From the NCBI GenBank assembly GCA_030765065.1, contig CM060990.1:411379198-411443197 (forward strand): 64,000 nucleotides of DNA, given 5' to 3'. This DNA is from Deroplatys truncata (taxonomy: Eukaryota; Arthropoda; Insecta; Mantodea; Mantidae). Under the pieces are notes generated by a model. It was not told the origin of the DNA and did not search any database. It saw only the letters and a program-made list of their open reading frames with translations. This document shows, piece after piece, positions 10,150-21,099 of the stretch. The position numbers and the translations under genes are program-made. Position 1 is the stretch's first letter; the number at the start of each line of letters is the position of its first letter.

Positions 10150-12340
10150 TAGGGGCGCGGAAGCATGGTGTGTTGAGGTCGCACGTTCTAAGAAAAGATC
10201 GCTTACCTGCTTTGCTGTAAGCCGGCCATGTGGCGCGCTTTTGTTCCTCTCGTCAGTCGCCGTTTGTCTCCTAAATCAAGGTTAAGCGGGACCAGCGCTG
10301 GAAATTACTTGTTCTCTTCGTTTTCCACGATCTACCTGGAATTACACTTGCTAACTCCTACGTAGTTTGCATCAACTGGGCATTCTTGGGGTGGCATTTA
10401 TGGCCCATTCTGGGTTAGGTTAGATTTCAGTGCCAACCATATGTCGTTCGTCTTTGCTCATCGTCAGTTGTGGCCTTTTCACCGTATCCTGCGTCCTTCT
10501 GTGCCCCAGCTTCAATTGTGTGAGGTGCCACCCTTAAAAGGTTGAAGTGGAAGATTGGCTAGCTCACCTACCTCTTGAGCAGGCCGTACAGGCCCGTCAT
10601 TTGGTTGAGGACTTTAGCCAGCTCTTCTTGTACAGCCCCGGTCACACGAATCTGAACACTGAAGAAATCCATCTGACGAGTTGTACCCGCGTTTATTTCT
10701 CTCCGTAACGGCTTAACATCCTAAGATGGCAGTTCTGAAGCGCAATGTGAAAAATATGATGAAGAAAGTTTTAATCAGGCCATTGCAATCGGCATACAGT
10801 CTTAGTCCCTAATGACTAAGACTTCCGTTCGTGATTTCTGTCCGGAGTCGATTATTTCTATTTGAATAAACAATTTGAAGGTTGTTGCTCGTTTCCTGTA
10901 AATGGTCAAGTTCTTTTCAAAATTTATTTCGCACATTTCTCATCGTGCTGAACCTCTTAACATCCGCGTCTCAAAAGGGGTTAAATTTGTGGAGCTCTGA
11001 TCAGTAGGTGTTAGAAGACCATAAGTGTGTCTAACCTCCCGGTCTTGGTCTTCCCCGATTTTTCGAGGAAGTTTGTTCTGAAAACTGATGCTGCGGGACA
11101 TTCTTTCGCCGTTGACCTGTTGCAAGACTTTTCCCCGGGTTGTTTTTGCCTTGCTCTGAGAAAGTCCACCCCAATACTTACGGGTACTGGCCAGTACCAG
11201 CGTGAAGACTCCGAACTCGCCGATGTAATTATGAGGCACGAGCGTGGTGGGGTTGTTCCTCCCTATCGTTTGGTGAGTGGCGTGGTAACCGCTCGCGCTA
11301 AACATGATGAAAAGTTAAAAATTGTCTCCAGCTTGTCCTTATGAACTTTGAATATTTTCATACATATTATTTTAGCGGGCATCCGAATATTTTTAAAGCC
11401 CGTGAGAAAATACACGAGAAGTTCATATGCAAGGGGAATGGAACAAGGATATCAATGGGTTAAGGCTAGCCGCTTGTGTTCCTTGTCTAAACCGGCGGTC
11501 TATCTGGCGTACGCCACACAGTGCGTGCAGAATACTTTTGTTGACTCTATGGCGCCATTTCCTCGTTCTGTGTTGGGCAATAGTAATGCTATGGCCGCCA
11601 CTCATGCTTTTACTAAATTTCCCTGCATTTCAGCAAGCAAGGTCTTAGCGAATATTTGTGCGTTTGGTGCTCCTAAGGCTCTGGTACCCCATAATAGATC
11701 CCATTTTGCGGTTAACACGTTTAAGCGTTTTGTTTCGGCTGGGGGATCAGGTACATCTCCATCAGGCCTTATTATCCCAAACTCTCCCATGCCGAAAGGG
11801 TGAATAGGAGTCTCAAATCATACCTAATTGCCTTCCATCACCAATGACACAATTAAAGGACGATAACCTTAGACGCTTCGATTTGCGTTTTGTACCGCTC
11901 GTCATAAGTATTATAGGGCTTTTCCCCTTTCGTTAAATTTTGCCTAAATGCCAAATTCCGCGTTGTCTAACTCGTGGTCCATAAACGACTTGCTTTCCGA
12001 GGTCACTCCGGAGAAAATTAAGCACAACTGGGATACGGACTTCAATAACCTTAAAAGATCGCATGAAGTACTCAAAAGGTGATATGATGAAAACAGAAAA
12101 CCTACGTGCGTGGTCGTCCAGCATGTAATGTGCAGGAATTACCCCATAAGCTTTAAACATAATGCCTTTACGGCTAAGCATTCTCCCTGAGAAATGTCAC
12201 CCTGGAGACATTTCAATGGCGTCTTTTGCAAACTCAGACACGTTCACACCCAGGAGTTTCAGAGGACCCGTACCTCCCAGCTCAGGCCCTTGCCGACAAC
12301 AGCCGATGAATTTTGTCTTGTGGTGCCTTTTATTTGTGCT
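10150..12340 (+). pseudogene. Second Gypsy (Ty3) gag-pol relic with integrase
   Basis: In order: a gag zinc-knuckle remnant ending HVARFCSSRQSPF (about 10215-10265); the RT amino end (10620-10870) with EIHLTSCT and VDYFYLNKQ; RNase H (about 10965-11340) with SNLPVLVFPDFSRKFVL and KTDAAGHSFAVDLLQDFSPG; the integrase H2C2 region and core (11430-11800) with GMEQ, RLCSLSKPA, PFPRSVLGN, DAFTKF-like and NTFKRF; then the carboxyl part with RSHEVLKR and YDENRKP (about 12050-12100). The RT core with YxDD is missing between about 10880 and 10960. Frameshifts are frequent, and the second integrase acidic site reads PHNRS instead of SDNGS. Known: this is the standard Gypsy domain order. No LTR was identified. 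Confidence 0.82.
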
Positions 12341-12699
12341 TACCTATTTTGGGTGATCGGTTATCGGCGGAAATTTTGGTGGGGGGTTTCGGCGCTCCCT
12401 CCGATTCGATGTTGGTTTTCTACTTATTACGGCTGTCTGGTTCCCAAGAGACTTGGTTATGTTTAGTATTTGGAGCAATCACGGTTTCAATAGTTTTATT
12501 GTGGGAAGTAGACATGAATAAGTATACTGTGTAGATTTTACCTTTTTTAGGGCTCTTTTTGTTCTTCTCTTGCCTTCCTCCTTCCTAAACGCTGCCTCCT
12601 TTGGAAATCTTCGACATATTCTGTTGGCGAGATTCATGGAAGTATATATAGGGACTGGATGCGACTTCCTCCTCTCATAGGTGGTTTGGTGCACACTAG

Positions 12700-12960
12700 G
12701 CTGGACTGAGCGTCCTTTGAATTTGGAGCGGTCTCTGCTCGGCGAACTGTTATCACTGGAGGATGCTGCTTGTCCGTTCGCCTTGAGGTTTCAAGTGGCC
12801 GTCTTTACTGCAGGCATTTCATTGTTGATGGTGGCTGCCCCTTGAGCCATGGAGCGGCTTCGGATTGTCTCCGCTGCACAGTGATTCTTGGCACTGACTT
12901 TCCCTGTTGGTAGCTGTAATGATTGTGTGTACGTCCGAAGTACTTTGTTGTGGGAGTGAG
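12700..12960 (+). pseudogene. Possible retropepsin fragment
   Basis: Shifted frames give SSGRLYCRHFIVDGG and VILGTDF. VILGTDF resembles the end of a Gypsy retropepsin, where an ILGxDFL motif is usual. The catalytic D-T/S-G is not seen. It lies downstream of an integrase, so it would belong to a different copy if real. Weak evidence. Confidence 0.3.
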
Positions 12961-13411
12961 AGTTTCCGGGTGCTTCCGTTGAAGCCTTACCTAATCTTGG
13001 TATTTCTTCGCGCTCCATGGCACTATGTGACTTTTCCAGGTGACGAGGCGCGTGTTTTCCTCTCTATCTGTTATTTCCTTTCGGGCCCTTCCTTTTCCTC
13101 TTTGCTTACGTCTTATGGGTCTCTTATTCTCTTTTGGGAGGAATATTGCGGCGTTGGTCCCCCGATAGGTTTGGATACTCGTCGGGACTTGTTCGTTGGC
13201 AATTTTCTCGATGGTTTTAAGTTGGCTATCCTGCCTTTGCCAGGCGTTGTGTTTTTGGTTATAGTGAATGGTCGTTTGCAATGAGGGCGTTTGACTTTGG
13301 GGACGTGAGAAAAATAGATTCTGTTTCTTGCTTGTCAGGCAGCCAGCGATGTTTCTTTCCTTTGAGTGATATGCTCTTGATTATTATATTGAGGTGAAAT
13401 TAATATTAAAT
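12961..13411. other. No recognised feature
   Basis: A 125-codon open frame (12907-13284, plus) runs through this stretch but shows no family motif. I do not call it a gene. Confidence 0.4.
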
Positions 13412-13648
13412 TGAGTTTTATTTTAGGACGCTCTTTAACTGCTGTATTCCTTAGCGTCCCATTCTAAATTATGCGTGAAGGACTGGTAATTTTGCAAAGG
13501 GCCTTTTTATCAGGTTTGAGGTTCTTTTGCGTGCCGTAAATCTACGACACGGGACCACCCGCTTTACTTCCCTTCCGAAGGAAGTCATGCTAAAGATTTT
13601 TACGCCCGAAAGGATCAATCGCCCTCCGTCGGGAACCACGGAGGACGA
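13412..13648 (-). mobile_element. SINE family A, copy 2 (head deleted)
   Basis: Reverse complement of the family A body: TTTACGCCCGAAA, GTAAATCTACGACACG and the tail TTTTATTTTAGGACGC are all present. Most of the tRNA-like head between the A and B boxes is missing. The CCTCCGTGG start runs almost directly into the GGAGGGCGAT body, so the copy lacks its internal promoter. Confidence 0.85.
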
Positions 13649-13724
13649 GATATTGATCATGTTGGGGTTGGTATATTAAACTTTTGGAAATAAAAGAGAC
13701 CTTGATTATTTGTGTTTTAGGATG

Positions 13725-14343
13725 TTTATTACTGCATTACACTAACGCTTTAAGATCCATGTTCATGCCCTTCACATGTGATGGCCTCCTTTTGAAATTA
13801 CAAATTTTCCGTAGCAGAGAGAGCAAATTGTTGAAACAGGATAGTTTACTCTTGCATTGTGATTTTAATTCAGAAAGACCTTGCCACTGCTTAGTAATTT
13901 TGCCCTCAGCACAAGCTTCGTTGTAATGCATTGTGGCTTTCAGTAAACATATCTTTAGACATAGTTGATTATTAAGCTCTGCTCCATATCAGGCATTAGT
14001 CATTCAGAGTTACTACCACAACATACTTGCACTGTGAGTTAACTCCCAAAAGTAAATACTACTGATTAGTAATTTGGCCATGGGCATGAGCTTGCATAAA
14101 GTAATTTGCTTTCAGTAAGTGAATATTTTCACATAATTGCTTATTAAGCTGTGCTCTTTATCAAGCATTAGTCATTCAGAGTTACTAGCAGAACATACCT
14201 GCATTGTGAAATTAAGTGGGGGGAGTAAAATGGTTCATTAGTAATTTGGCCACTGACACAAGCTTGCTGCAATATAGCTTGCTTTCAGTAAATGTATCCT
14301 TACACATAACTGGATATCAAGCTCTGCTCTTTATCAGTCACTA
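13725..14343 (+). repeat. ~174-bp satellite, block 1
   Basis: Diverged tandem units aligned on TTAGTAATTTGG anchors at 13891, 14066 and 14238 (spacings 175 and 172). Each unit carries TTTCAGTAA, AAGCTCTGCTC and ATTAGTCATTCAGAGT. The array resumes at 17436 and at 19647, so it is one block interrupted by two insertions. Confidence 0.88.
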
Positions 14344-16119
14344 GCTGCTCGCATGATGTTGCACACAGGGGTGGCTTCTGGGGTAGTGTCACTGTGCTGT
14401 GTCACCACTTTTACAAAAGGAAAGAAAGAGAAGTGTATAGGAATTGTGCATAGGGCATTGCTTCCAAGCATGTGTTCCCTCATTTGAACAGGTTCATTAT
14501 GCAGTATGCACTCTGTCAGTAGTTTTCTGAAGCTTGGAGCCAATTCCAGGTTGACACCGTCTATGCTCATAAGCACTGTGTATAAGGCTAGGGTGTACAT
14601 TTCTACATGGTTCCTATGGGAGAGGTGCAACCAAGATTGCTCAGACTCAGAGTTTATGTTCCACCTGTTAGAGTGCAGTAAAGCTCAGAACCTAGCGACA
14701 ATGTAAGAATACATATTCTGCGCTCAACCTTGCTTTAACAGAGTGTTACATTCTTGCTGCAAACTAATGTTAATGCATTTATAAATGCAAATTAATGCTT
14801 AACTAAATTGAATGCAGAATACACCAAAATATCCTTGTTTTGAATATAATTGTCTCTTAGGTTTTGAAACTAAGAGGCATTATTTCAATATTTGTATATT
14901 TCACAGCAACAGGGTGATTAGTAATGATTACATTTTCAGATTTGCTGTTACATTTTATTTCTCATGCATATACTGGCACAAGATGACTAAAACGACCACT
15001 TTTCTCTCTCTTTCATGAAATTGTACACAAGGTCCCATCATGTTCTCCAGGAATTATATCAAACTCTTACTGCGCTCTTTACACCTGTGTATAAGAAGAG
15101 CACAGTTATAATAAATGTTTATTTTTGTTTCCCTATACATTTTGTCTGATACAGTATATTATGAACTATATGAATTGTTGACAAGATTACCTAATATGTT
15201 CAATGCTACTGCACAAAGTTGGTAGACATATTTGAGGGATTTGTTTTCACTTGGGGGTGGGGTTGGTACCATCAGCAGAGTGTCTCAGTGGCTGCCACTG
15301 GTTGCACAGGTAGCTTTTTAAGCTCAAATGTCAATTTAATTGATTTTATTTACCTCCCCTTGTTTTGTACAAAATTTTTACACAATGATCTAGAAATTTT
15401 TATAGTGAATCATCACCTATACTCCCTATCATCACTTCATACAGCCCCATTTATTCCTAATAATGGATAAAAAATACTCTGATATTTATGCAAAAGGATG
15501 TGAAACATCAGCATAACGCCTCACTTCCTAACTTCCCCCAAATGTCTTCCATGTTCTGGAAACACCTGCATAGCACATAAATACCCTTTGGCAGTGGAAA
15601 AATCATTGGTTGAAATGTTTTAGTATTTTTTTAAAAAGATATTCACAGTATGTAATCATATTTTAAAGATTTATACCTTCTCTTTTGTCCCATAGTTATT
15701 TAATAATATGAAAGCTTCATAGTTTCCATGTAATATTTAGGCCTATACAGTGTAATAGAGGTGAAGCTGGTGCATATGAAGATTTCCCACCCCCAGGCCA
15801 CCAGGTTAAGTGCTTTGGAAAAGATGCACAGTCTGCGACCATGGAAAAAATGATATTCTGAGGTTTTAATTACAAAACATTGATTGACTGACTTTTAATG
15901 TTAGCTGGACACAATTTTCTTTCTTCGCACAATTATTTAACATACTCTGCATACTCTCTTTAACATACTAACATACTCTTGATTACAACATACAAAGGAA
16001 ATAAAGCAAAACTTTCTTACTTGAGAGTTATTACAATTTTTTTAGCATTGATAATGCATGTGTAGGTATTGTATCATTATAAGCAGAATTCAATTTTCTT
16101 CTGCATTGCTGTGTCTTAG

Positions 16120-16464
16120 TTACTAAATCGTGACCATTGGGCTTTGTCCAGTTTTTCAACTGTCACCTCCATAAGTTCTCAATGTCACTTCAATGTTTTC
16201 ACTGTCTGTTTAAATCTAGTTGAACTTTCACTAGGACTTCACTTATGACTAGTTCACAGTCACTTCACTAATGTGAACCACTTCAATTTGCCAACACTTC
16301 ACCTTCTTCATGACGTAGCCTCTTCTTTCGGATGGTTCACTCACTGGGAAGTTGAACACAAGACTTCTACAATCTCTCGCTCTACAGTAGCACTCAATGA
16401 CATCACCCACTCGTTCAGAGAACCACACTTATGTCACAGCAGAAACATGCTCACCAACTTGCTT
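16120..16464 (-). other. Leader and short ATG frame downstream of the heat-shock promoter
   Basis: About 300 bases of leader end at an ATG near 16172, opening a short frame MEVTVEKLDKAQWSRF that soon meets a stop. The pattern V-EKLD-x-x-x-W-x-R resembles the start of Copia-type gag proteins (typically xVEKLDGxNWxxWK), which would make the promoter part of a Copia-like LTR. The match is short, so this is only a suggestion. It could also be a displaced hsp promoter. Confidence 0.35.
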
Positions 16465-16582
16465 ACTGACTCTTTTCACGGGAATGCTCGCTTATATAGC
16501 CAATGGAATCTTCCATAGAACATTCTAGAACACTCTGTACACATGTTCTGGATGCGGGAGGAAAGAAACTTCCAGAAGATTC
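16465..16582 (-). promoter_or_regulatory. Heat-shock-type promoter (HSEs, TATA, initiator)
   Basis: Reading the minus strand, four perfectly spaced alternating pentamers (GAA/TTC at 16565-16567, 16570-16572, 16575-16577 and 16580-16582) form one heat-shock element. Three more perfect pentamers (16518-16530) and a pair at 16506-16513 form a second. A TATATAAG box follows (16491-16498), then an initiator TCAGT (16465-16469) whose A lies 31 bases from the start of the TATA. This is the spacing of arthropod hsp promoters. The downstream leader is rich in AGTGAA-type repeats, like hsp leaders. HSF trimers bind such arrays. No hsp coding region follows; see the next feature. Confidence 0.75.
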
Positions 16583-16959
16583 TGCTTATCTGCTGATAGC
16601 ACTTCTGGTGTTTACACTGGACATTTTGTATATACCAACTGCCTGGCGCCGACCTCTCAATAACCTTGGGCCATAGCCACTGCATTACAATATGTACTGC
16701 TTAGAATGAAATACCTGTGGCATTTTTCTTATTTTACATGCACATTCTGTGGAGTAACAATAACTGTTTTCTACTCCATAGCATTTTCAACTAAAAGTCA
16801 AAGCCTTCTTCGCAAGCATGTTCTTTTATAACTATAATGTGATCATATTTAAATACAAGAGCTTTGTAAATCCTTTTTAGTAATTTATGAAATGAATTTA
16901 GGTGTTTTGACCATGTTCATTGGAAAGAACTGTAATTTTCAATGGTGAAAGAATTATCA

Positions 16960-17327
16960 GACAGTGCCATGGCTGAGTGGTTAGACCCCTCGTCTCTCAC
17001 CTAGGCGGCCCGGGTTCAATCCCAGGGAACCTCATGTGGGATTGTGGTGGACAAAAAGGTGTTTGGGCAGGTTTTCTCTGGGTTCTCCAGTTTCCCCCGC
17101 CATTCATTCCACCAATTGCTCTATCATCACCTTTCCTTTCATTCATCTCACCAACATTTTAAATCACCTCCTTCCTCGATCTCATACCAGGGTTTGGGCT
17201 GTTCACCCATCCAGGCTGTTCTCTCTGATCCATAGTCTGTCTGCTCTCCAACAGGTGTCTGACACCAGGCACCCATTTGTAAGTCCTGGGGGGTAAACAA
17301 TGGGGAGGATAAACAGAGAAAGAAGAA
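16960..17327 (+). mobile_element. tRNA-derived SINE, family B (copy 1)
   Basis: The tRNA-like head has TGGCTGAGTGGTTAGA (A box) and GGGTTCAATCCC (B box). The body has GGTTTTCTCTGGGTTCTCCAGTTTCCCC, and the 3' part ends GGTAAACAATGGGGAGG. The 13-bp target duplication GAAAGAATTATCA is perfect (16947-16959 and 17328-17340). There is no long A tail. Pol III transcription is expected from the A and B boxes. Confidence 0.93.
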
Positions 17328-17435
17328 GAAAGAATTATCAAAATCTGTTTATTGGTTTTGAGATTACCCTACATATGCACACCAAAATACTAATTTTCTC
17401 TCTTTATAATATAAGTATAGTCTTTAGACTTTATA

Positions 17436-17640
17436 GTATTAGTATATTCAGAGTTGCTGGCACAACATACTTGTACTGAATTTAACTGAGAAAAGTAATA
17501 TTGCTGATTAGTGATTTGGTAATGGACACAAGGTTGCTTATAATGTAACTTGCTTTCAGCAAATGAATCTTTTCTTGTAACTCCTTATTAAGCTTTGCTC
17601 TTTACCAAGCATTAGTCATTCAGAGTCACTAGCAGAACAT
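17436..17640 (+). repeat. ~174-bp satellite, block 2
   Basis: Continues the unit of block 1 (TTCAGAGTTGCTGGCACAACATACTTG, then GATTAGTGATTTGG). It breaks at AGCAGAACAT, where the non-LTR element begins. Confidence 0.88.
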
Positions 17641-19635
17641 TAGATTAGATGAATGGGGGCAGGGCGGGTTTTTTTTAGTTTTATTGACCTCCTGCACGTC
17701 AGCCTAAAAGGCTTATTGTACAACCCCATTGGAAATGATGCTTTCATTGTTTCCCAAAATCTGTTCCCTGAACAAGTTGCAGTATCTTATTTCCAATGTC
17801 AGCATCCTTTCCTAGATCTTCTCTGGTTATGGAAAGAGTAAGTCTCTTCCTTGCGGAATAGGCAGTCAAAGAGGGTGTGCGAGGCACTTTTCTCTTCCTC
17901 TTTGCACATTTTAAAGATGCGTCATCCTTGCAGAGTCCTACTTTATGTAGACGTTTTCTGAAGTGACCAGGTTCAGAAATTAATGCAACTACTTTCCTTA
18001 TTCCTGTTCAATCCAATCTCAGGAGAGATGTGGAAAGAGTGTTTTATGCACCTAAGACCAATTTCCAGGGTAGATTTGCCACCTGAGTTGGTGTTTCTAC
18101 TTAATCCATGTTTTTACCGAGGTTTTTGCAGTATGTGTACCAATTCCATATATGGGTTCAGGACCAACATAGAACCTCTCACTGTCCTTTTTAGCCAGCT
18201 GATCAGCTTTTTCATTTCCATAGATGTGTACACTTCAAGTCTGTTGAGAGATGATAGGGCATTTAAGCATTTCCAAACCAGTTTTGAATTTACCTGGTCT
18301 GAAGAGAGTGCTTTTAAAGTCTGTGCTTTATCTGTGAGAATGAGAATTCATTTATATAACCTTTCTCAAGTTCTCTTACAGCACAGTTCAGGATAGCAAA
18401 TACTTCTGGCTGAAAAACTGTGCAATAATTCCCAAGGCTTAAACTAATATTTGTCCTTGAAGATAGGCATATATGGCTGTACCCGATTGTGTCCCATTAC
18501 AGGATCTGTCTGTGAACCACACAAGTTGGTCACATTCTTTATTGGGCATAATTCCTTCCATCCAGTCTGCTCAAGGCCTGAGAGTTACCTTAAATAGAGG
18601 GAAAGAACATTATTGAGTACTGATTAGGTCAGACCACATACTCAACTCTGGAATATCTAGGAAATTTAGGATAGAGGTATGTTCAGTCGTTGAACAGCTA
18701 TCTCCAGTTCCCTGTTTGCACTAAGCAGTAGGCAGTAACCCTGGCCTCTGCTTGTAAATAAATGTCTTCAGGACATTAGTTTACAGTGTGATGGTTACAG
18801 TACTTCTGAAGGCCCCTGTAATACAAAGACATGTTAGTCTTTGTAGCTTGGTAAATTTACCTGCTACAGTAGTTTGTAGTGTTTTTCGCCACCAAATGAT
18901 GTTGCCGTAAGATAGCTGTGGCCTAACCACTGTAACATATAGCTAATGGCAGATGTGTGACTTTATGCCCCAGATTGTTCCAGTAGTGTGTTTGATGGTT
19001 ACAAGTGACCATCTAGCTCTATAGAGATTAATATTAATGTGATCATTCCAGGTCAGTTTTTTATCCAGTAGAGGGCTTAGATATTTAACTGACTCTGAAT
19101 ATTCCAGAATTGAATTGGCTAATTTAAGATTTCCTAGGCCTTTTAATTCCTATGTTGGTGAAAGGAAGAACTGTTTTGCTGGGGTTGATGGACAAGGCCT
19201 CCTGCATACACCAGTTGTGAATTTTTTTCAGTCCATAACTGTCTGAGACTGTATTGAGAAATTTTCCAAAAGTAAACTAATTGTGTGCCATCTGCAGAGC
19301 CTTGTATATAATATCACTCCTGGGTCATATCATTAAGCACCCCATCCACCATGAGACTCCAAAGCAGGGGAGACAGAACTCCCCCATAAGGGCAAACCCC
19401 TCGTGATGATGAACTGCCCTCATTTCCCCAAGGAAATTTGCAATTTTTCTGCTCCTGAGCATGGAGTTTATCCAGCTATTAAGAGTTCATTGACTCCATA
19501 CTTTTGTGTAGCCAAAACCAAAGATTCATAGGAGGTGTTATCAAAAGCACGCTCTATGTCTAGGAAAGCTTCTAGGACTATTTCCTTCCAAGCCATTGAC
19601 TGTGTAGCACTGTTACACAGGACTTTCATGGCTGG
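17641..19635 (-). pseudogene. RNase H-bearing non-LTR retrotransposon (LOA/I-group-like), 5' truncated
   Basis: Minus strand, in order: RT with LDIERAFDNTSYESLVLA (about 19500-19580); a RGLPLWGSSVSPAL block where RGCPQGG is expected; a KYLSPLLDKKLTWNDHI block (about 19020-19080); PQLSYGNIIWW (about 18880) and KLQRLTCLCITGAFR; then RNase H (about 18100-18520) with WFTDRS, TDKAQTLKALSSDQVNSKLVW and NEKADQLAKK; and a terminal knuckle CKEEEKSASHTLFDCLF (about 17850-17910). Stops and frameshifts abound. The 11-bp target duplication TAGCAGAACAT (17630-17640 and 19636-19646) shows it entered the satellite. The 3' end is the T-run and ATTAGATTAGA on the plus strand. The upstream endonuclease and ORF1 are missing, as in a 5'-truncated insertion. 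Confidence 0.85.
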
Positions 19636-19646
19636 TAGCAGAACAT

Positions 19647-19790
19647 ACTTGCATTGTGAATTTAACTGGGAAGAGTATGATTATTGATTAGTAATTTGGC
19701 CACGGACACAAGCCCCTGCTTGTAATGCAATCTGTGTTTAGTAAACGTATTTATACATAACTGATTATCAATCCTTTCACTCCTAAATTG
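19647..19790 (+). repeat. ~174-bp satellite, block 3
   Basis: Resumes exactly where block 2 stopped (ACTTGCATTGTGAATTTAACTGGGA, then GATTAGTAATTTGG at 19686) and fades near 19790. The anchor spacing minus the insertion and its TSD is 174 bases. Confidence 0.88.
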
Positions 19791-21099
19791 TTTTCAATCT
19801 GCTATCCTCTCCATGCTAAGTTATTTTTGCAATAATTAAATTATTTTAAATACATATTATAATGCTTAAAATTAAAGTATATATTGTAAATGCTCACTAA
19901 ACTTCTTGTAGATGATTGTGGGTATTCCACATGTTAAGATTTTTAATTTTAAGGAATAATGAAAAATATCACCTGCAATGCACATGACCAGAGGTTGTCC
20001 ATGGTCAACTATCCACATTGTAAATGCTTTAAAAATATTGGCAATTTTACCACTTTCATTATAGGCTCATGTACTGAACAAAACATATTTACATTTTTTT
20101 CTTGCTATTTACAAGTTAGGGGTGACCAAAACCGATTTTATTGGGAAATCTTTATTATAACTACTCCTAATTTTGGGGGAGGGCGAGGTGATATTTTTTA
20201 AAGCAAGGGTATACACACAACCCACATTACATTTAGCACGCATAATCCAGATATCTTGCCCTTTTTTGGGCCTAAAATTTGTATTGTAACAGGCAAGACA
20301 CACCCCAGCAGACCTTGCTTTTTTCAGTTGGTGGAACAGGTAAGGGAAGCATCTATCAATGAGTCTAAGGGACTAGCCAACAAATTTTGGTTGTCCTACT
20401 TTGATTGGTTTGAGAGTGTGGTACTGTTTGAAAACTTCTCAAATAAGAGAGAGCTAAAAATCAGATAGGGTAATACTCATACCTGTTTTTATTCTGTATA
20501 TTGCCTGAGAATTTAGCAGTTATACTAAGAGCAGAGCCATATTTAACTGCTATAACGCCCCTGAGCCCCAAGAATTTTGGGCCCAACCCCCAAAAGCCAA
20601 TGTTGCAACTAAGATTTTTTATACAACCTGAAATTGTGTAAAATAAGAATTCAGCAATGTAAAAGCATATGTGATGATTAATAGTAATAATAATAAAAAT
20701 AATAATATATTTTATTGCCAGGGACGTTTGTAACAAATGTACAGCAACATCGCAAATAAAATAAACACTAAGAGTGCAAGTAATAAAATTCCTGGACACT
20801 TTAGGAGGATTTGGCAACAGAATTGATTAAATATGCTTTTTAAAAGAAACAGAATTTAGCTGTCCAGTCTCCTCTGGTATGATTACATAAACTTAATGCT
20901 AAACATTCAAAGTTTTAGTATGTTTACACTTATTAATATATAAATTATACCGATTAAAACTCAAATGATGGTGAACATTAAAGTATTCATTGTATCTATC
21001 ATTATCTACAACCGTTATACAGCTGACAAAAAATATTTACTCAGAATTTAAATATGCAGTACCAGGGAATTACCAGGCTAGAGGTTTACATTTCCCCCC
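19791..21099. other. No recognised coding feature; possible hAT 3' flank
   Basis: AT-rich. Near 20550-20610 a C-rich patch (AACGCCCCTGAGCCCC) resembles the outer end of a hAT element on the minus strand, and a run of C occurs at 21092. I could not pair the ends. Confidence 0.35.

Larger units (their letters stand above)
14344..17435. mobile_element. ~3.09-kb segment inserted in the satellite
   Basis: Subtracting one 174-bp period from the anchor distance (14238 to 17507) leaves about 3,095 bases of foreign DNA. The junctions are near CACTAGCTG (left) and TAGTATTAGTATATTCAGAG (right). The segment contains a minus-strand heat-shock-type promoter and a SINE at 16960-17327. A 98-codon minus frame at 14334-14630 shows no recognisable family. 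The rest is AT-rich. The type of the whole insert is unknown; an LTR element on the minus strand is one possibility. Confidence 0.6.

Noticed and set aside
12907-13284. 125-codon plus frame near a possible retropepsin
   Set aside because: No recognisable domain. Hydrophobic composition and lack of neighbours argue for chance.
17036-17296. 86-codon plus frame
   Set aside because: Lies wholly inside the SINE at 16960-17327.
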